NCBI GenBank assembly: GCA_958295915.1
Contig: OY282381.1
Location: 2,812,722-2,876,721 of the forward strand
Origin: an uncultured Caldilineaceae bacterium
GTDB lineage: Bacteria > Chloroflexota > Anaerolineae > Caldilineales > Caldilineaceae
Direction of reading: 5' to 3'
DNA: 64,000 nucleotides
Position numbers and translations under genes: made by a program. Below are positions 27,001 through 35,027 of the stretch, in pieces (within the stretch, counting starts at the first letter, position 1; each line of letters begins with the position of its first letter). The notes below the pieces were generated by a model. That model did not search any database. It saw only the letters and a list, made by a program, of their open reading frames with translations, and was not told the DNA's origin.

Positions 27001-29101
27001 CCAGCACTACCAGGTTGGAAAGGTTGCCCAGTTCTGAAGGGATCGCCCCACTCAGCTGGTTGTCTAAGAGGGACAGCCCTATCAGATTGGAGAGGTTGTC
27101 CAGTTCTGAAGGGATCGTCCCGCTCAGCTGGTTGCCCCAGAGGTCCAGCCATGTCAGATTGGAGAGGTTGCCCAGTTCTGAAGGGATCGTCCCGCTCAGC
27201 TGGTTGTCTGAGAGGTCCAGTTCAATAACGCGACCGCTATCGTCCGTAGTGACACCGTGCCAGGCGCCGAGCGGCGCGTCGCTCAGCCAGTTATCGTTGT
27301 TCCGCCAGTTGGCGCCGTTCGTTGCCTGGTAGAGCGCAACCAACGCGTCCCTATCCGGGTGTCCGGCCGTAGATGTCGCCACGGTGAGTGTCTCTGGGGT
27401 TGCCGTAGGTGTCGGAGACGGCGCGACGCAAAACGGCAGCCCCAGGCTATCCAGATCGTTTGTCTCTACATGGCGCCAAACCTCAGGCACGCATCCACGC
27501 AACTGGTTGCCTGAGAGGTACAGCTTTGTCAGGTTGGAGAGGTTGCCCAGTTCTGAAGGGATCGCCCCACTCAGCTGGTTGTCTGAGAGGCGCAGCGCTA
27601 CCAGATTGGAGAGGTTGCCCAGTTCTGAAGGGATCGCCCCACTCAGCTGGTTGCCCCAGAGGTCCAGATCTGTCAGGTTGGAGAGGTTGCCCAGTTCTGA
27701 AGGGATCGCCCCACTCAACTGGTTGCCCCAGAGGTCCAGATCTGTCAGGTTGGAGAGGTTGCCCAGTTCTGGAGGGATCGCCCCACTCAGCTGGTTGCCC
27801 CAGAGGATCAGCCATACCAGATTGGAGAGGTTGCCCAGTTCTGAAGGGATTGACCCACGCAGCTGGTTGCCCCAGAGGTCCAGTTCAATAACGCGACCGC
27901 TATCGTCCGTAGTGACACCGTGCCAGGCGCCGAGCGGCGCGTCGCTCAGCCAGTTATCGTTGTTCAGCCAGTTGGCGCCGTTCGTTGCCTGGTAGAGCGC
28001 AACCAACGCGTCCCTATCCGGGTGTCCGGCCGTAGGTGTCGGAGACGGCGCGACGCAAAACGGCAGCCCCAGTCTATCCAGATCATTTGCCTCTATATGG
28101 CGCCAAACCTCAGGCACGCATCCACGCAACTGGTTGCCTGAGAGGGCCAGCCTTGTCAGGTTGGAGAGGTTGCCCAGTTCTGAAGGGATCGCCCCACTCA
28201 ACTGGTTGTCTGAGAGGAACAGCACTTCCAGGTTGGAGAGGTTGCCCAGTTCTGAAGGGATCGACCCACGCAGCTGGTTGTCCCAGAGGCCCAGCCCCAT
28301 CAGATTGGAGAGGTTGCCCAGTTCTGAAGGGATCGACCCACTCAGCTGGTTGCCCTGGAGGCCCAGCGCTACCAGGTTGGAGAGGTTGCCTAGTTCTGAA
28401 GGGATCGACCCACTCAGCTGGTTGTCCCAGAGGCCCAGCGCTACCAGATTGGAGAGGTTGCCCAGTTCTGAAGGGATCGTCCCACTCAGCTGGTTGTCTG
28501 CGAGGTCCAGTTCAATAACGCGACCGCTATCGTCTGTAGTGACACCGTACCAGGCGCCGAGCGGCGCGTCGCTCAGCCAGTTATCGTTGTTCCGCCAGTT
28601 GGCGCCGTTCGTTGCCTGGTAGAGCGCAACCAACGCGTCCCTATCCGGGTGTCCGGCCGTAGATGTCGCCACACTGGGCGCCGGGATCCTTTCGCGGTTG
28701 CGTTCATACGTGGTCATGGCCTGGGAATATCCTGACCACCTCAGGCTGTTGCCGAGCGGCGCCTGCAAGAGATCAAAACCGGCTTCTTGCGGGAGATCGC
28801 TCACGACTGCCCTGGCGCCATCAAACACCAACTCGATGCCAAGGTCGCTGTTGGGCGCGTCCACCCAGGCGCTGGGAATCCAGAACTGCGCTTCGGCGTG
28901 AGAAGCAGGGGGCAGATCATTCCGGTCCAGCGCCACCAACCCCTGATGAAGGGCTTCGCTGGCAGGTATGGCGTCCTGCGCGCTAACGGCCGACCAACTG
29001 CCCGCGACCAGTATGAACGTGATCCACAGAGCCAGGATGGCTACAGCCGGTTTTACAAGGAAGGAATAACGACAACTAGCAAGAGTTTTTTGTCGCAACA
29101 T
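24053..29101 (-). CDS. Giant exported LRR and trypsin-like protease protein
   Basis: About 1682 aa from ATG 29101 (GTG 29110 also open). Order: signal peptide (residues about 15-42, ending VSAQDA); four LRR blocks, each opened by a cap GHPDRDALVALYQATNGANW, carrying 6, 6, 7 and 8 plant-type 24-residue repeats (LGNLSNLTxLxLxxNQLSG then IPSE) and closed by RGCVPEVWRHVEANDLDSLG; then a trypsin-like domain with His in VTNAHVVWP (about 1112), Asp in LLADLAVL (about 1142) and Ser in GGQSGGALV (about 1216); then one or two PPC-like beta domains and a C-terminal region of unknown fold. Likely a secreted or surface recognition protease. It follows an R2 element and is the full member of a tandem duplication. 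Confidence 0.85.
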   Translation of the reverse strand: MLRQKTLASCRYSFLVKPAVAILALWITFILVAGSWSAVSAQDAIPASEALHQGLVALDRNDLPPASHAEAQFWIPSAWVDAPNSDLGIELVFDGARAVVSDLPQEAGFDLLQAPLGNSLRWSGYSQAMTTYERNRERIPAPSVATSTAGHPDRDALVALYQATNGANWRNNDNWLSDAPLGAWYGVTTDDSGRVIELDLADNQLSGTIPSELGNLSNLVALGLWDNQLSGSIPSELGNLSNLVALGLQGNQLSGSIPSELGNLSNLMGLGLWDNQLRGSIPSELGNLSNLEVLFLSDNQLSGAIPSELGNLSNLTRLALSGNQLRGCVPEVWRHIEANDLDRLGLPFCVAPSPTPTAGHPDRDALVALYQATNGANWLNNDNWLSDAPLGAWHGVTTDDSGRVIELDLWGNQLRGSIPSELGNLSNLVWLILWGNQLSGAIPPELGNLSNLTDLDLWGNQLSGAIPSELGNLSNLTDLDLWGNQLSGAIPSELGNLSNLVALRLSDNQLSGAIPSELGNLSNLTKLYLSGNQLRGCVPEVWRHVETNDLDSLGLPFCVAPSPTPTATPETLTVATSTAGHPDRDALVALYQATNGANWRNNDNWLSDAPLGAWHGVTTDDSGRVIELDLSDNQLSGTIPSELGNLSNLTWLDLWGNQLSGTIPSELDNLSNLIGLSLLDNQLSGAIPSELGNLSNLVVLGLSGNKLSGAIPAELGNLSNLVALVLSDNQLSGTIPSELGNLSNLTRLALWGNQLSGTIPSELGNLSNLVTLGLSDNQLRGCVPEVWRHVEANDLDSLGLPFCVAPSPTSTAGHPDRDALVALYQATNGANWRNNDNWLSDAPLGAWHGVTTDDSGRVIELDLSDNQLSGSIPAELGNLSNLTELVLWDNQLSGSIPAELGNLSNLTELVLWDNQLSGSIPAELGNLSNLTELVLLDSQLSGSIPAELGNLSNLVWLVLSDNQLSGSIPAELGNLSNLVWLVLSDNQLSGSIPAELGNLSNLVWLHLSGNQLSGSIPSELGNLSNLTELDLSGNQLRGCVPEVWRHVETNDLDSLGLPFCVAPSPTPTATPEPLTSVQIFEKVSPAIAFIETVASTGSGVLVEGGYLVTNAHVVWPFDTARVVFPDGTVFDAAPVKGWDLLADLAVLGPIDAPAASLALIDGESIPIGADMYLIGYPGEFEVFPQPAIIRGLLSRTREWASVGITYFQTDATAIGGQSGGALVSETGDVIGISGFRITEGHFGFVASSADLLPRIRQLIAGKGPAGLGDVETTLAARRLRMQGGARRHELTVRNYWDDPAYVLNEPAGTEIEVALTGDNDGRVVVFDSSGEELLDLDDKFIGVEVDSFATERAGPHFLIIRQLAETPGEFTLTANRRLIQFDDPDRGGWIQVGQAVHGNIDFPGDIDHFLLHLEKNELIEIVAQSALADTFLTIDYLGAVAEQIVADDDSGGGLFDRDSRIVYRAPHTGIYFVVVRDAARSAPGGYIISVDPAEVRSTSSEFALAELRTAFAQLPTSYINISDHEMLESARPLLDFWIELLGLDNRFSHFVAFVNGAPNIDTFDMILAASGQISDTERAAFDLELLFSTSLDELTQLFLAGEDIDLHWIESLETSTVGDRSLGISWAYTSEGTRRQEKVILFRRGNLVAAVHTLADNTQNIVSAEQAARMLDAKLNDYLVTE

Positions 29102-29565
29102 TTTGACCACTACCTTATGTGATTCATGTGATTATGGTGATAACGGCGATAACTGCAGTCTATCATCCCCATCATATAAATCAAGGGGCATAATTTCCTG
29201 CGTGTGGTCCAACGCTTACGAACCATTGTAGGCATCGATGGCTTTGCCGAATGACGCCCGGTACTGGTCCCAGCGCGAGATATCCCAGGGCAGGCTGTGG
29301 CGCTCATGGCGGCCCGTGCGGTAGTTGATTACCTCCATCTCGCCGTCCAGATCCCGCATGCTGATACGCCCATGTTCGTAGGCAAAGGTCAGTTCATAGA
29401 GAGGCAGCTTGAAGTCGATGCCGCAGGCGCCGATGAGGGCAACCGGTGGCGTCGTTGGGCCATACGGGCGGCGACAGTTACGTTACGCACGCCCTCGGCG
29501 CCCATACAGGGGCCGGCTTTTTCGGTGGCCAGCGCGGTGACGCTGTGGGCCGGCCCCATGAAGTG
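25880..29565 (-). repeat. Tandem duplication, copy A (3.7 kb)
   Basis: Contains, in minus-strand order, the 3' part of a Gfo/Idh gene, an R2 element and the LRR part of the LRR-protease gene up to PEPLTS. Copy B (29566-33430) has the same order. The junction at about 29560-29571 joins Gfo/Idh sequence (AAGTGGAG) to LRR-gene sequence (GTGAGCGGCTCTGG). Copies differ in LRR number. Confidence 0.8.
29105..29189 (-). repeat. R2 element upstream of the LRR-protease gene
   Basis: GACCACTACCTTATGTGATT to ATCAAGGGGC with CTGCAG at its centre. Nearly identical to 32841-32925. It abuts the start codon of the LRR gene, so promoter elements for that gene may lie in or beyond it. Confidence 0.75.
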
Positions 29566-29566
29566 G
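29221..29566 (-). pseudogene. Broken 3' copy of the Gfo/Idh oxidoreductase gene
   Basis: Duplicate of about 33100-33436, reading HFMGPAHSVTALATEKAG and onward. It lacks the 5' half, lacks a 135-base (45-codon) segment matching 32965-33099 near the 3' end, and carries small insertions (GGGCAACCGG for GGGCGCCGG, GTTGGGCC for GTTGGCC) that break the frame. Not functional. Confidence 0.85.
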
Positions 29567-32500
29567 AGGTGAGCGGCTCTGGGGTTGCCGTAGGTGTCGG
29601 AGACGGCGCGACGCAAAACGGCAGCCCCAGGCTATCCAGATCATTTTCTTCTACATGGCGCCAAACCTCAGGCACGCATCCACTCAGCTGGTTGCCCTCG
29701 AGGTACAGCTCTGTCAGATTGGAGAGGTTGCCCAGTTCTGAAGGGATCGTCCCACGCAGCTGGTTGAACGCGAGGTCCAGCTCTGTCAGATTGGAGAGGT
29801 TGCCCAGTTCTGAAGGGATCGTCCCACGCAGCTGGTTGTCTAAGAGGCTCAGCCATTCCAGGTTGGAGAGGTTGCCCAGTTCTGAGGGGATCGTCCCACG
29901 CAGCTGGTTGCCCCAGAGGCTCAGCCATTCCAGGTTGGAGAGGTTGCCCAGTTCTGAAGGGATCGACCCACTCAGCTGGTTGTCTGAGAGGTACAGATCT
30001 GTCAGGTTGGAGAGGTTGCCCAGTTCTGAAGGGATCGTCCCGCTCAGCTGGTTGAACGCGAGGTCCAGCCATTCCAGGTTGGAGAGGTTGCCCAGTTCTG
30101 AAGGGATCGTCCCACTCAACTGGTTGTCTGAGAGGTACAGCTCTGTCAGATTGGAGAGGTTGCCCAGTTCTGAAGGGATCGTCCCACGCAGCTGGTTGTC
30201 TGCGAGGTACAGCGCTGTCAGGTTGGAGAGGTTGCCCAGTTCTGAAGGGATCGTCCCACTCAGCTGGTTGTCTGCGAGGTCCAGTTCAATAACGCGACCG
30301 CTATCGTCTGTAGTGACACCGTACCAGGCGCCGAGCGGCGCGTCGCTCAGCCAGTTATCGTTGTTCCGCCAGTTGGCGCCGTTCGTTGCCTGGTAGAGCG
30401 CAACCAACGCGTCCCTATCCGGGTGTCCGGCTGTAGATGTCGCCACGGTGAGTGGCTCTGGGGTTGCCGTAGGTATCGGAGACGGCGCGACGCAAAACGG
30501 CAGCCCCAGGCTATCCAGGTCATTTGCCCTTACATGGCGCCAAACCTCAGGCACGCATCCACGCAACTGGTTGCCTGAGAGGTACAGCCATTCCAGGTTG
30601 GAGAGGTTGCCCAGTTCTGAAGGGATCGACCCACTCAGCTGGTTGTCTGCGAGGCCCAGCTGCCATGTCAGATTGGAGAGGTTGCCCAGTTCTGAAGGGA
30701 TCGACCCACTCAATTCGTTGCCTGAGAGGCCCAGTGCTACCAGATTGGAGAGGTTGCCCAGTTCTGAAGGGATCGACCCACTCAATTCGTTGCCTGAGAG
30801 GGACAGCCTTGTCAGATTGGAGAGGTTGCCCAGTTCTGAAGGGATCGACCCGCTCAATTCGTTGCCTGAGAGGTACAGCCATGTCAGATTGGAGAGGTTG
30901 CCCAGTTCTGAAGGGATCGACCCGCTCAGCTGGTTGCCTGAGAGGTCCAGATCTGTCAGGTTGGAGAGGTTGCCCAGTTCTGAAGGGATCGACCCACTCA
31001 ATTCGTTGTCTGAGAGGGACAGCGCTACCAGATTGGAGAGGTTGCCCAGTTCTGAAGGGATCGTCCCACTCAGCTGGTTGTCTAAGAGGGCCAGCCATTC
31101 CAGATTGGAAAGGTTGCCCAGTTCTGAAGGGATCGACCCACTCAGCTGGTTGCCCCAGAGGTACAGCCATGTCAGATTGGAGAGGTTGCCCAGTTCTGAA
31201 GGGATCGACCCACTCAGCTGGTTGCCTAAGAGGTCCAGCTTTGTCAGGTTGGAGAGGTTGCCCAGTTCTGAAGGGATCGACCCACTCAGCTGGTTGCCTA
31301 AGAGGTCCAGCTTTGTCAGGTTGGAGAGGTTGCCCAGTTCTGAAGGGATCGACCCACTCAATTCGTTGTCTGAGAGGTCCAGCTCTGTCAGATTGGAGAG
31401 GTTGCCCAGTTCTGAAGGGATCGTCCCACTCAGCTGGTTGTCTGTGAGGTGCAGCAATTTCAGGTTGGAGAGGTTGCCCAGTTCTGAAGGGATCGACCCA
31501 CTCAATTCGTTGTCTGAGAGGTACAGTCCTTCCAGGTTGGAGAGGTTGCCCAGTTCTGAAGGGATCGTCCCACGCAGCTGGTTGTCTGAGAGGTACAGCC
31601 ATGTCAGGTTGGAGAGGTTGCCCAGTTCTGAAGGGATCGTCCCACGCAGCTGGTTGTCTGAGAGGGACAGCGCTACCAGATAGGAGAGGTTGCCCAGTTC
31701 TGAAGGGATCGACCCACTCAATTCGTTGCCTGAGAGGCCCAGCACTACCAGATTGGAGAGGTTGCCCAGTTCTGAAGGGATCGCTCCACTCAGCTGGTTG
31801 TCTAAGAGGGCCAGCCATTCCAGATTGGAAAGGTTGCCCAGTTCTGAAGGGATCGTCCCACGCAGCTGGTTGTCTGAGAGGTACAGCCATGTCAGATTGG
31901 AAAGGTTGCCCAGTTCTGAAGGGATCGTCCCACTCAGCTGGTTGCCTAAGAGGTCCAGCCATGTCAGATTGGAGAGGTTGCCCAGCTCTGAAGGGATCGA
32001 CCCATTCAACTGGTTGCCTAAGAGGACCAGCCTTGTCAGATTGGAAAGGTTGCCCAGTTCTGAAGGGATCGTCCCACTCAGCTGGTTGCCTGAGAGATCC
32101 AGCTTTGTCAGGTTGGAGAGGTTGCCCAGTTCTGAAGGGATCGACCCGCTCAGCTGGTTGCCTGAGAGGTCCAGCTCTGTCAGATAGGAGAGGTTGCCCA
32201 GTTCTGAAGGGATCGTCCCACTCAGCTGGTTGCCTGAGAGGTCCAGTTTAATAACGCGACCGCTATCGTCCGTAGTGACACCGTGCCAGGCGCCGAGCGG
32301 CGCGTCGCTCAGCCAGTTATCGTTGTTCCGCCAGTTGGCGCCGTTCGTTGCCTGGTGGAGCGCAACCAACGCGTCCCTATCCGGGTGTCCGGCTGTAGAT
32401 GTCGCCACACTGGGCGCCGGGATCCTTTCGCGGTTGCGTTCATATGTGGTCATGGTCTGGGAATATCCTGACCACCTCAGGCTGTTGCCGAGCGGCGCCT

Positions 32501-32837
32501 GCAAGAGATCAAAACCGGCTTCTTGCGGGAGATCGCTCACGACTGCCCTGGCGCCATCAAACACCAACTCGATGCCAAGATCGCTGTTGGGCGCGTCCAC
32601 CCAGGCGCTGGGAATCCAGAACTGCGCTTCGGCGTGAGAAGCAGGGGGCAGATCATTCCAGGCCGGCGCCACCAACCCCTGATGAAGGGCTTCGCTGGCA
32701 GGTATGGCGTCCTGCGCGCTAACGGCCGACCAACTGCCCGCGACCAGTATGAACGTGATCCACAGAGCCAGGATGGCTACAGCCGGTTTTACAAGGAAGG
32801 AATAACGACAACTAGCAAGAGTTTTTTGTCGCAACAT
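29478..32837 (-). CDS. Truncated LRR protein without protease domain (duplication chimera)
   Basis: 1119 aa from ATG 32837. Signal peptide and cap as in the 24053-29101 gene, then a block of about 24 LRRs, a second cap and a block of about 9 LRRs, each closed by GCVPEVWRHV. After ATPEPLTS, where the sister gene enters its protease domain, the frame instead runs 30 residues out of frame into duplicated Gfo/Idh sequence (STSWGRPTASPRWPPKK) and stops. So protease and PPC domains are lost and the protein would be a secreted LRR solenoid. Possibly still made, since signal peptide and LRRs are intact. Variation between repeats is concentrated at the exposed LxxLxLxxN positions. Confidence 0.8.
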   Translation of the reverse strand: MLRQKTLASCRYSFLVKPAVAILALWITFILVAGSWSAVSAQDAIPASEALHQGLVAPAWNDLPPASHAEAQFWIPSAWVDAPNSDLGIELVFDGARAVVSDLPQEAGFDLLQAPLGNSLRWSGYSQTMTTYERNRERIPAPSVATSTAGHPDRDALVALHQATNGANWRNNDNWLSDAPLGAWHGVTTDDSGRVIKLDLSGNQLSGTIPSELGNLSYLTELDLSGNQLSGSIPSELGNLSNLTKLDLSGNQLSGTIPSELGNLSNLTRLVLLGNQLNGSIPSELGNLSNLTWLDLLGNQLSGTIPSELGNLSNLTWLYLSDNQLRGTIPSELGNLSNLEWLALLDNQLSGAIPSELGNLSNLVVLGLSGNELSGSIPSELGNLSYLVALSLSDNQLRGTIPSELGNLSNLTWLYLSDNQLRGTIPSELGNLSNLEGLYLSDNELSGSIPSELGNLSNLKLLHLTDNQLSGTIPSELGNLSNLTELDLSDNELSGSIPSELGNLSNLTKLDLLGNQLSGSIPSELGNLSNLTKLDLLGNQLSGSIPSELGNLSNLTWLYLWGNQLSGSIPSELGNLSNLEWLALLDNQLSGTIPSELGNLSNLVALSLSDNELSGSIPSELGNLSNLTDLDLSGNQLSGSIPSELGNLSNLTWLYLSGNELSGSIPSELGNLSNLTRLSLSGNELSGSIPSELGNLSNLVALGLSGNELSGSIPSELGNLSNLTWQLGLADNQLSGSIPSELGNLSNLEWLYLSGNQLRGCVPEVWRHVRANDLDSLGLPFCVAPSPIPTATPEPLTVATSTAGHPDRDALVALYQATNGANWRNNDNWLSDAPLGAWYGVTTDDSGRVIELDLADNQLSGTIPSELGNLSNLTALYLADNQLRGTIPSELGNLSNLTELYLSDNQLSGTIPSELGNLSNLEWLDLAFNQLSGTIPSELGNLSNLTDLYLSDNQLSGSIPSELGNLSNLEWLSLWGNQLRGTIPSELGNLSNLEWLSLLDNQLRGTIPSELGNLSNLTELDLAFNQLRGTIPSELGNLSNLTELYLEGNQLSGCVPEVWRHVEENDLDSLGLPFCVAPSPTPTATPEPLTSTSWGRPTASPRWPPKKPAPVWAPRACVT

Positions 32838-33430
32838 TTTGACCACTACCTTATGTGATTCATGTGATTATGGTGATAACGGCGATAGCTGCAGTTTATC
32901 ATCCCCATCATATAAATCAAGGGGCATCATTTCCTGCGAGTGGTCCAACGCTTACGAACCATTGAGCGAAAACTCTTCTTCCAGCGCCACCGGCGCGCCG
33001 CTGGCGATGGCGCGCTTGATCCCGGCCTCGAACTGAAGCTCCTGCAACCCGGCCATGCCGGGAACCGGCGGGGGCGTCCCACTTCGCACCGAATCCAGAT
33101 AGGCATCGATGGCTTTGCCGAATGACGCCCGGTACTGGTCCCAGCGCGAGATATCCCAGGGCAGGCTGTGGCGCTCATGGCGGCCCGTGCGGTAGTTGAT
33201 TACCTCCATCTCGCCGTCCAGATCCCGCATGCTGATACGCCCATATTCGTAGGCAAAGGTCAGTTCATAGAGAGGCAGCTTGAAGTCGATGCCGCAGGTG
33301 CCGATGAGGGCGCCGGTGGCGTCGTTGGCCATACGGGCGGCGACAGTCACGTTACGCACGCCCTCGGCGCCCATACAGGGGCCGGCTTTTTCGGTGGCCA
33401 GCGCGGTGACGCTGTGGGCCGGCCCCATGA
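29566..33430 (-). repeat. Tandem duplication, copy B (3.9 kb)
   Basis: Same order as copy A: 3' half of the Gfo/Idh gene (here part of the intact gene), R2 element, LRR gene N-terminal region up to PEPLTS. Longer than copy A because the LRR tract has more repeat units. Confidence 0.8.
32841..32925 (-). repeat. R2 element upstream of the truncated LRR gene
   Basis: Same sequence and position as 29105-29189, with a few substitutions; duplicated with the segment. Confidence 0.75.
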
Positions 33431-33956
33431 AGTGGAGCGCCAGGTCGATGCAGTGGCTCCAGCAGGCGTAGTGCACCATGCCGGTGAAGTGCGTCGGGCG
33501 TCCGAACTCCTGGCTGTCAACGATCTGCCGGGCAAGCTGGGTCTGGTTAAAAAAGCGGTAGTTGAAGACCATCGCCGTCTCTGCGCCGGCGCTGCGCGCG
33601 CTGTGGAGGAGCTGTCTGCCGGCGAAGAAATCTTCCTCCACCACATTGGCCTGGCCGTGTTGGGCTACGAGCGGTTTTTCGAAGAAGAGCCGGCGCGGTT
33701 TGAAGGGCAGAAGCGCGCGGGTCGCCTCGAGGCGATCGGTCTCGCGGGTGAGAACGAGCAGCGCGTCCGGCTCGCCGTCCATCAGCTCCGCCACCGAGGC
33801 CGCCACGCGCCCACCAAAACGCGCCGCCACGGCTTCTGCCTTGTCACGGCTGCGGTTATAGTAGCTTAGCTGGACGTCTTCGTGGCGGACGATGAAAGGC
33901 AGGTAGTTCTTCTCGGCAACGTTGCCGACGCCAATGATTGCGATCTGAATCGTCAT
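32952..33956 (-). CDS. Gfo/Idh/MocA family oxidoreductase
   Basis: 334 aa NAD(P)-dependent sugar or cyclitol dehydrogenase-like protein. Start ATG 33956 is chosen because GGAGAGA lies 4 bases upstream and because MTIQIAIIGVGNVAEKNYLP begins the Rossmann motif; the frame open further upstream is not needed. The family motif FFEKPLV is at about residue 92-98, followed by an alpha/beta C-terminal domain with NYRFFNQTQLARQIVD and CWSHCIDLALHFMG. The 3' half was the source of the broken copy at 29221-29566. It is followed by an R2 element and the truncated LRR gene. Substrate unknown. Confidence 0.88.
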   Translation of the reverse strand: MTIQIAIIGVGNVAEKNYLPFIVRHEDVQLSYYNRSRDKAEAVAARFGGRVAASVAELMDGEPDALLVLTRETDRLEATRALLPFKPRRLFFEKPLVAQHGQANVVEEDFFAGRQLLHSARSAGAETAMVFNYRFFNQTQLARQIVDSQEFGRPTHFTGMVHYACWSHCIDLALHFMGPAHSVTALATEKAGPCMGAEGVRNVTVAARMANDATGALIGTCGIDFKLPLYELTFAYEYGRISMRDLDGEMEVINYRTGRHERHSLPWDISRWDQYRASFGKAIDAYLDSVRSGTPPPVPGMAGLQELQFEAGIKRAIASGAPVALEEEFSLNGS

Positions 33957-34114
33957 TCGATCTCTCCGTTCGATTGGGGTTCGGTTTGAAAATTCTGAAA
34001 AGCGTATCAGGAAGCGTTGCCGCCTGCAAGCCATTGCGCAGTCGGCAAAGAGAGCGGACGGTTATTGTATGGAGCGTTGGTATTGCGCGCTGCGACAAAG
34101 GCAAGCTCGATGTT

Positions 34115-34145
34115 CGCGCCTCTTTCGAGCAGAGGCGCATTCAAC
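34115..34145. repeat. R3 hairpin downstream of rdgB
   Basis: GCGCCTCT-TTCGAGC-AGAGGCGC, perfect 8-bp stem with 7-nt loop, followed by ATTCAAC. It lies 7 bases beyond the rdgB stop codon and could act in 3'-end processing, but has no T-run, and the same repeat also lies upstream of genes. Confidence 0.7.
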
Positions 34146-34744
34146 TATTCTCGCAGCAGATCGGCCAGCAGCGTCTTCACTTGCGCCGACGCAAGCGCGC
34201 GGTGGCTGATCTGATTTTTCACAGACGTTGGCAGTTCTGCCAGCGTGCGCCCGAAATTCGGCACAAAGAAGACCGGATCGTAGCCGAAGCCGTGTGATCC
34301 TCTTGGCATATTGGTGATAAGCCCCTCTAGCGTCCCGGCGCAGGTTTCAATGCCCGCGGCCGGCCGAGCGATGGCGACTACACACTGAAAACGGGCCGTC
34401 CACGGACGGGGATATGGTTGCAGGGCCATCAATAGCTTTTCATATCTGTCTTGGTCGGTCGCGCCGGGGCCGGCGTAGCGGGCAGAATACACCCCCGGCG
34501 CGCCCTGTAGCGCGTCCACCTCGAGACCGCTGTCATCAGCCCATGTCCACAGACCGCTCACTCTGGCGAACTCTTGCGCCTTCAATATCGCATTGGCGGC
34601 AAAGGTGTTCCCCGTCTCCGCGACGTCCTCCTCGATACCGACTTCGTCCAGATAGGTAAGCGCCAGCGGCAGATCCTGCAGCAGCCCGCGATACTCCTGT
34701 ACTTTGCCCTGATTGTGTGTCGCGATCAACAGTCGTTGTTTCAT
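34145..34744 (-). CDS. rdgB: Non-canonical purine NTP pyrophosphatase (dITP/XTP)
   Basis: 199 aa HAM1/RdgB family enzyme that removes dITP and XTP from the nucleotide pool. N-terminal MKQRLLIATHNQGKVQEYRG (substrate loop with THNxxK), ETGNTFAANAILKA, WADDSGLEVDALQGAPGVYSARYAG (DDSGLEVD metal and base recognition), GSHGFGYDPVFFVP and the final ISHRALAS. Length and all motifs are normal. Divergent from prs; a TATAAT-like -10 on the minus strand at 34864-34869 with TTGAAG about 20 bases before it may be its promoter. No neighbouring gene in its direction for 190 bases. Confidence 0.94.
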   Translation of the reverse strand: MKQRLLIATHNQGKVQEYRGLLQDLPLALTYLDEVGIEEDVAETGNTFAANAILKAQEFARVSGLWTWADDSGLEVDALQGAPGVYSARYAGPGATDQDRYEKLLMALQPYPRPWTARFQCVVAIARPAAGIETCAGTLEGLITNMPRGSHGFGYDPVFFVPNFGRTLAELPTSVKNQISHRALASAQVKTLLADLLRE

Positions 34745-35027
34745 TACAGGTCTGTCTGGTCCGCCCGTGTTCGGCGCTTGTGCCCTTTTGTCTGGCGCTG
34801 GTTCTCAACCGTGCACGCGCAGCCCGGAGAGTTCCTCTCTTGCCTTTTATCCTGTATAGGGCTATTATACAGAGTATCGGCAGAGATACCTTCAACCGAT
34901 AACGCGCCTCTGGAGTTTTACGTTTTCAGTTTCGAGTAACAGCGCAGTTGCTAAAAACTGGCGATTAAAAATTTTCGAGCAGAGGCGCATTCAACACTTT
35001 TGTATCTCAAAACAGAAGAGAGTAGCT
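34745..35027. other. Divergent rdgB-prs intergenic region
   Basis: No gene. Contains a TATAAT-like hexamer on the minus strand (34864-34869), an R4-type tract (TTTTCAGTTTCGAGTAAC and GTTGCTAAAAACTGGCG) near 34922-34965 and a half R3 repeat (TTCGAGCAGAGGCGCATTC) at 34974-34995. An AGAGAG run just before 35028 is the likely prs ribosome site. Confidence 0.5.

Noticed and set aside
25903..28622. Long open frames on the plus strand over the LRR region encoding SERSSSVRLERLPSSEGI-type and RGCPVLKGSTHSAGC-type repeats
   Set aside because: They are shadows of the 72-bp LRR unit, which has no stop in several frames; no start signals, and the minus-strand frame has signal peptide, caps and protease.
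30448..32251. 411-, 307- and 216-codon plus-strand and 471-codon minus-strand alternate frames across the second LRR array
   Set aside because: Same reason: periodic 72-bp repeat without stops; only the LRR frame makes a known fold.
24053..32837. 72-bp repeats considered as CRISPR or tandem satellite
   Set aside because: They encode LRRs in a long ORF; no spacers.
34116..34138. R3 hairpin as an intrinsic terminator of rdgB
   Set aside because: No T-run follows in the rdgB direction and the same hairpin occurs upstream of other genes.
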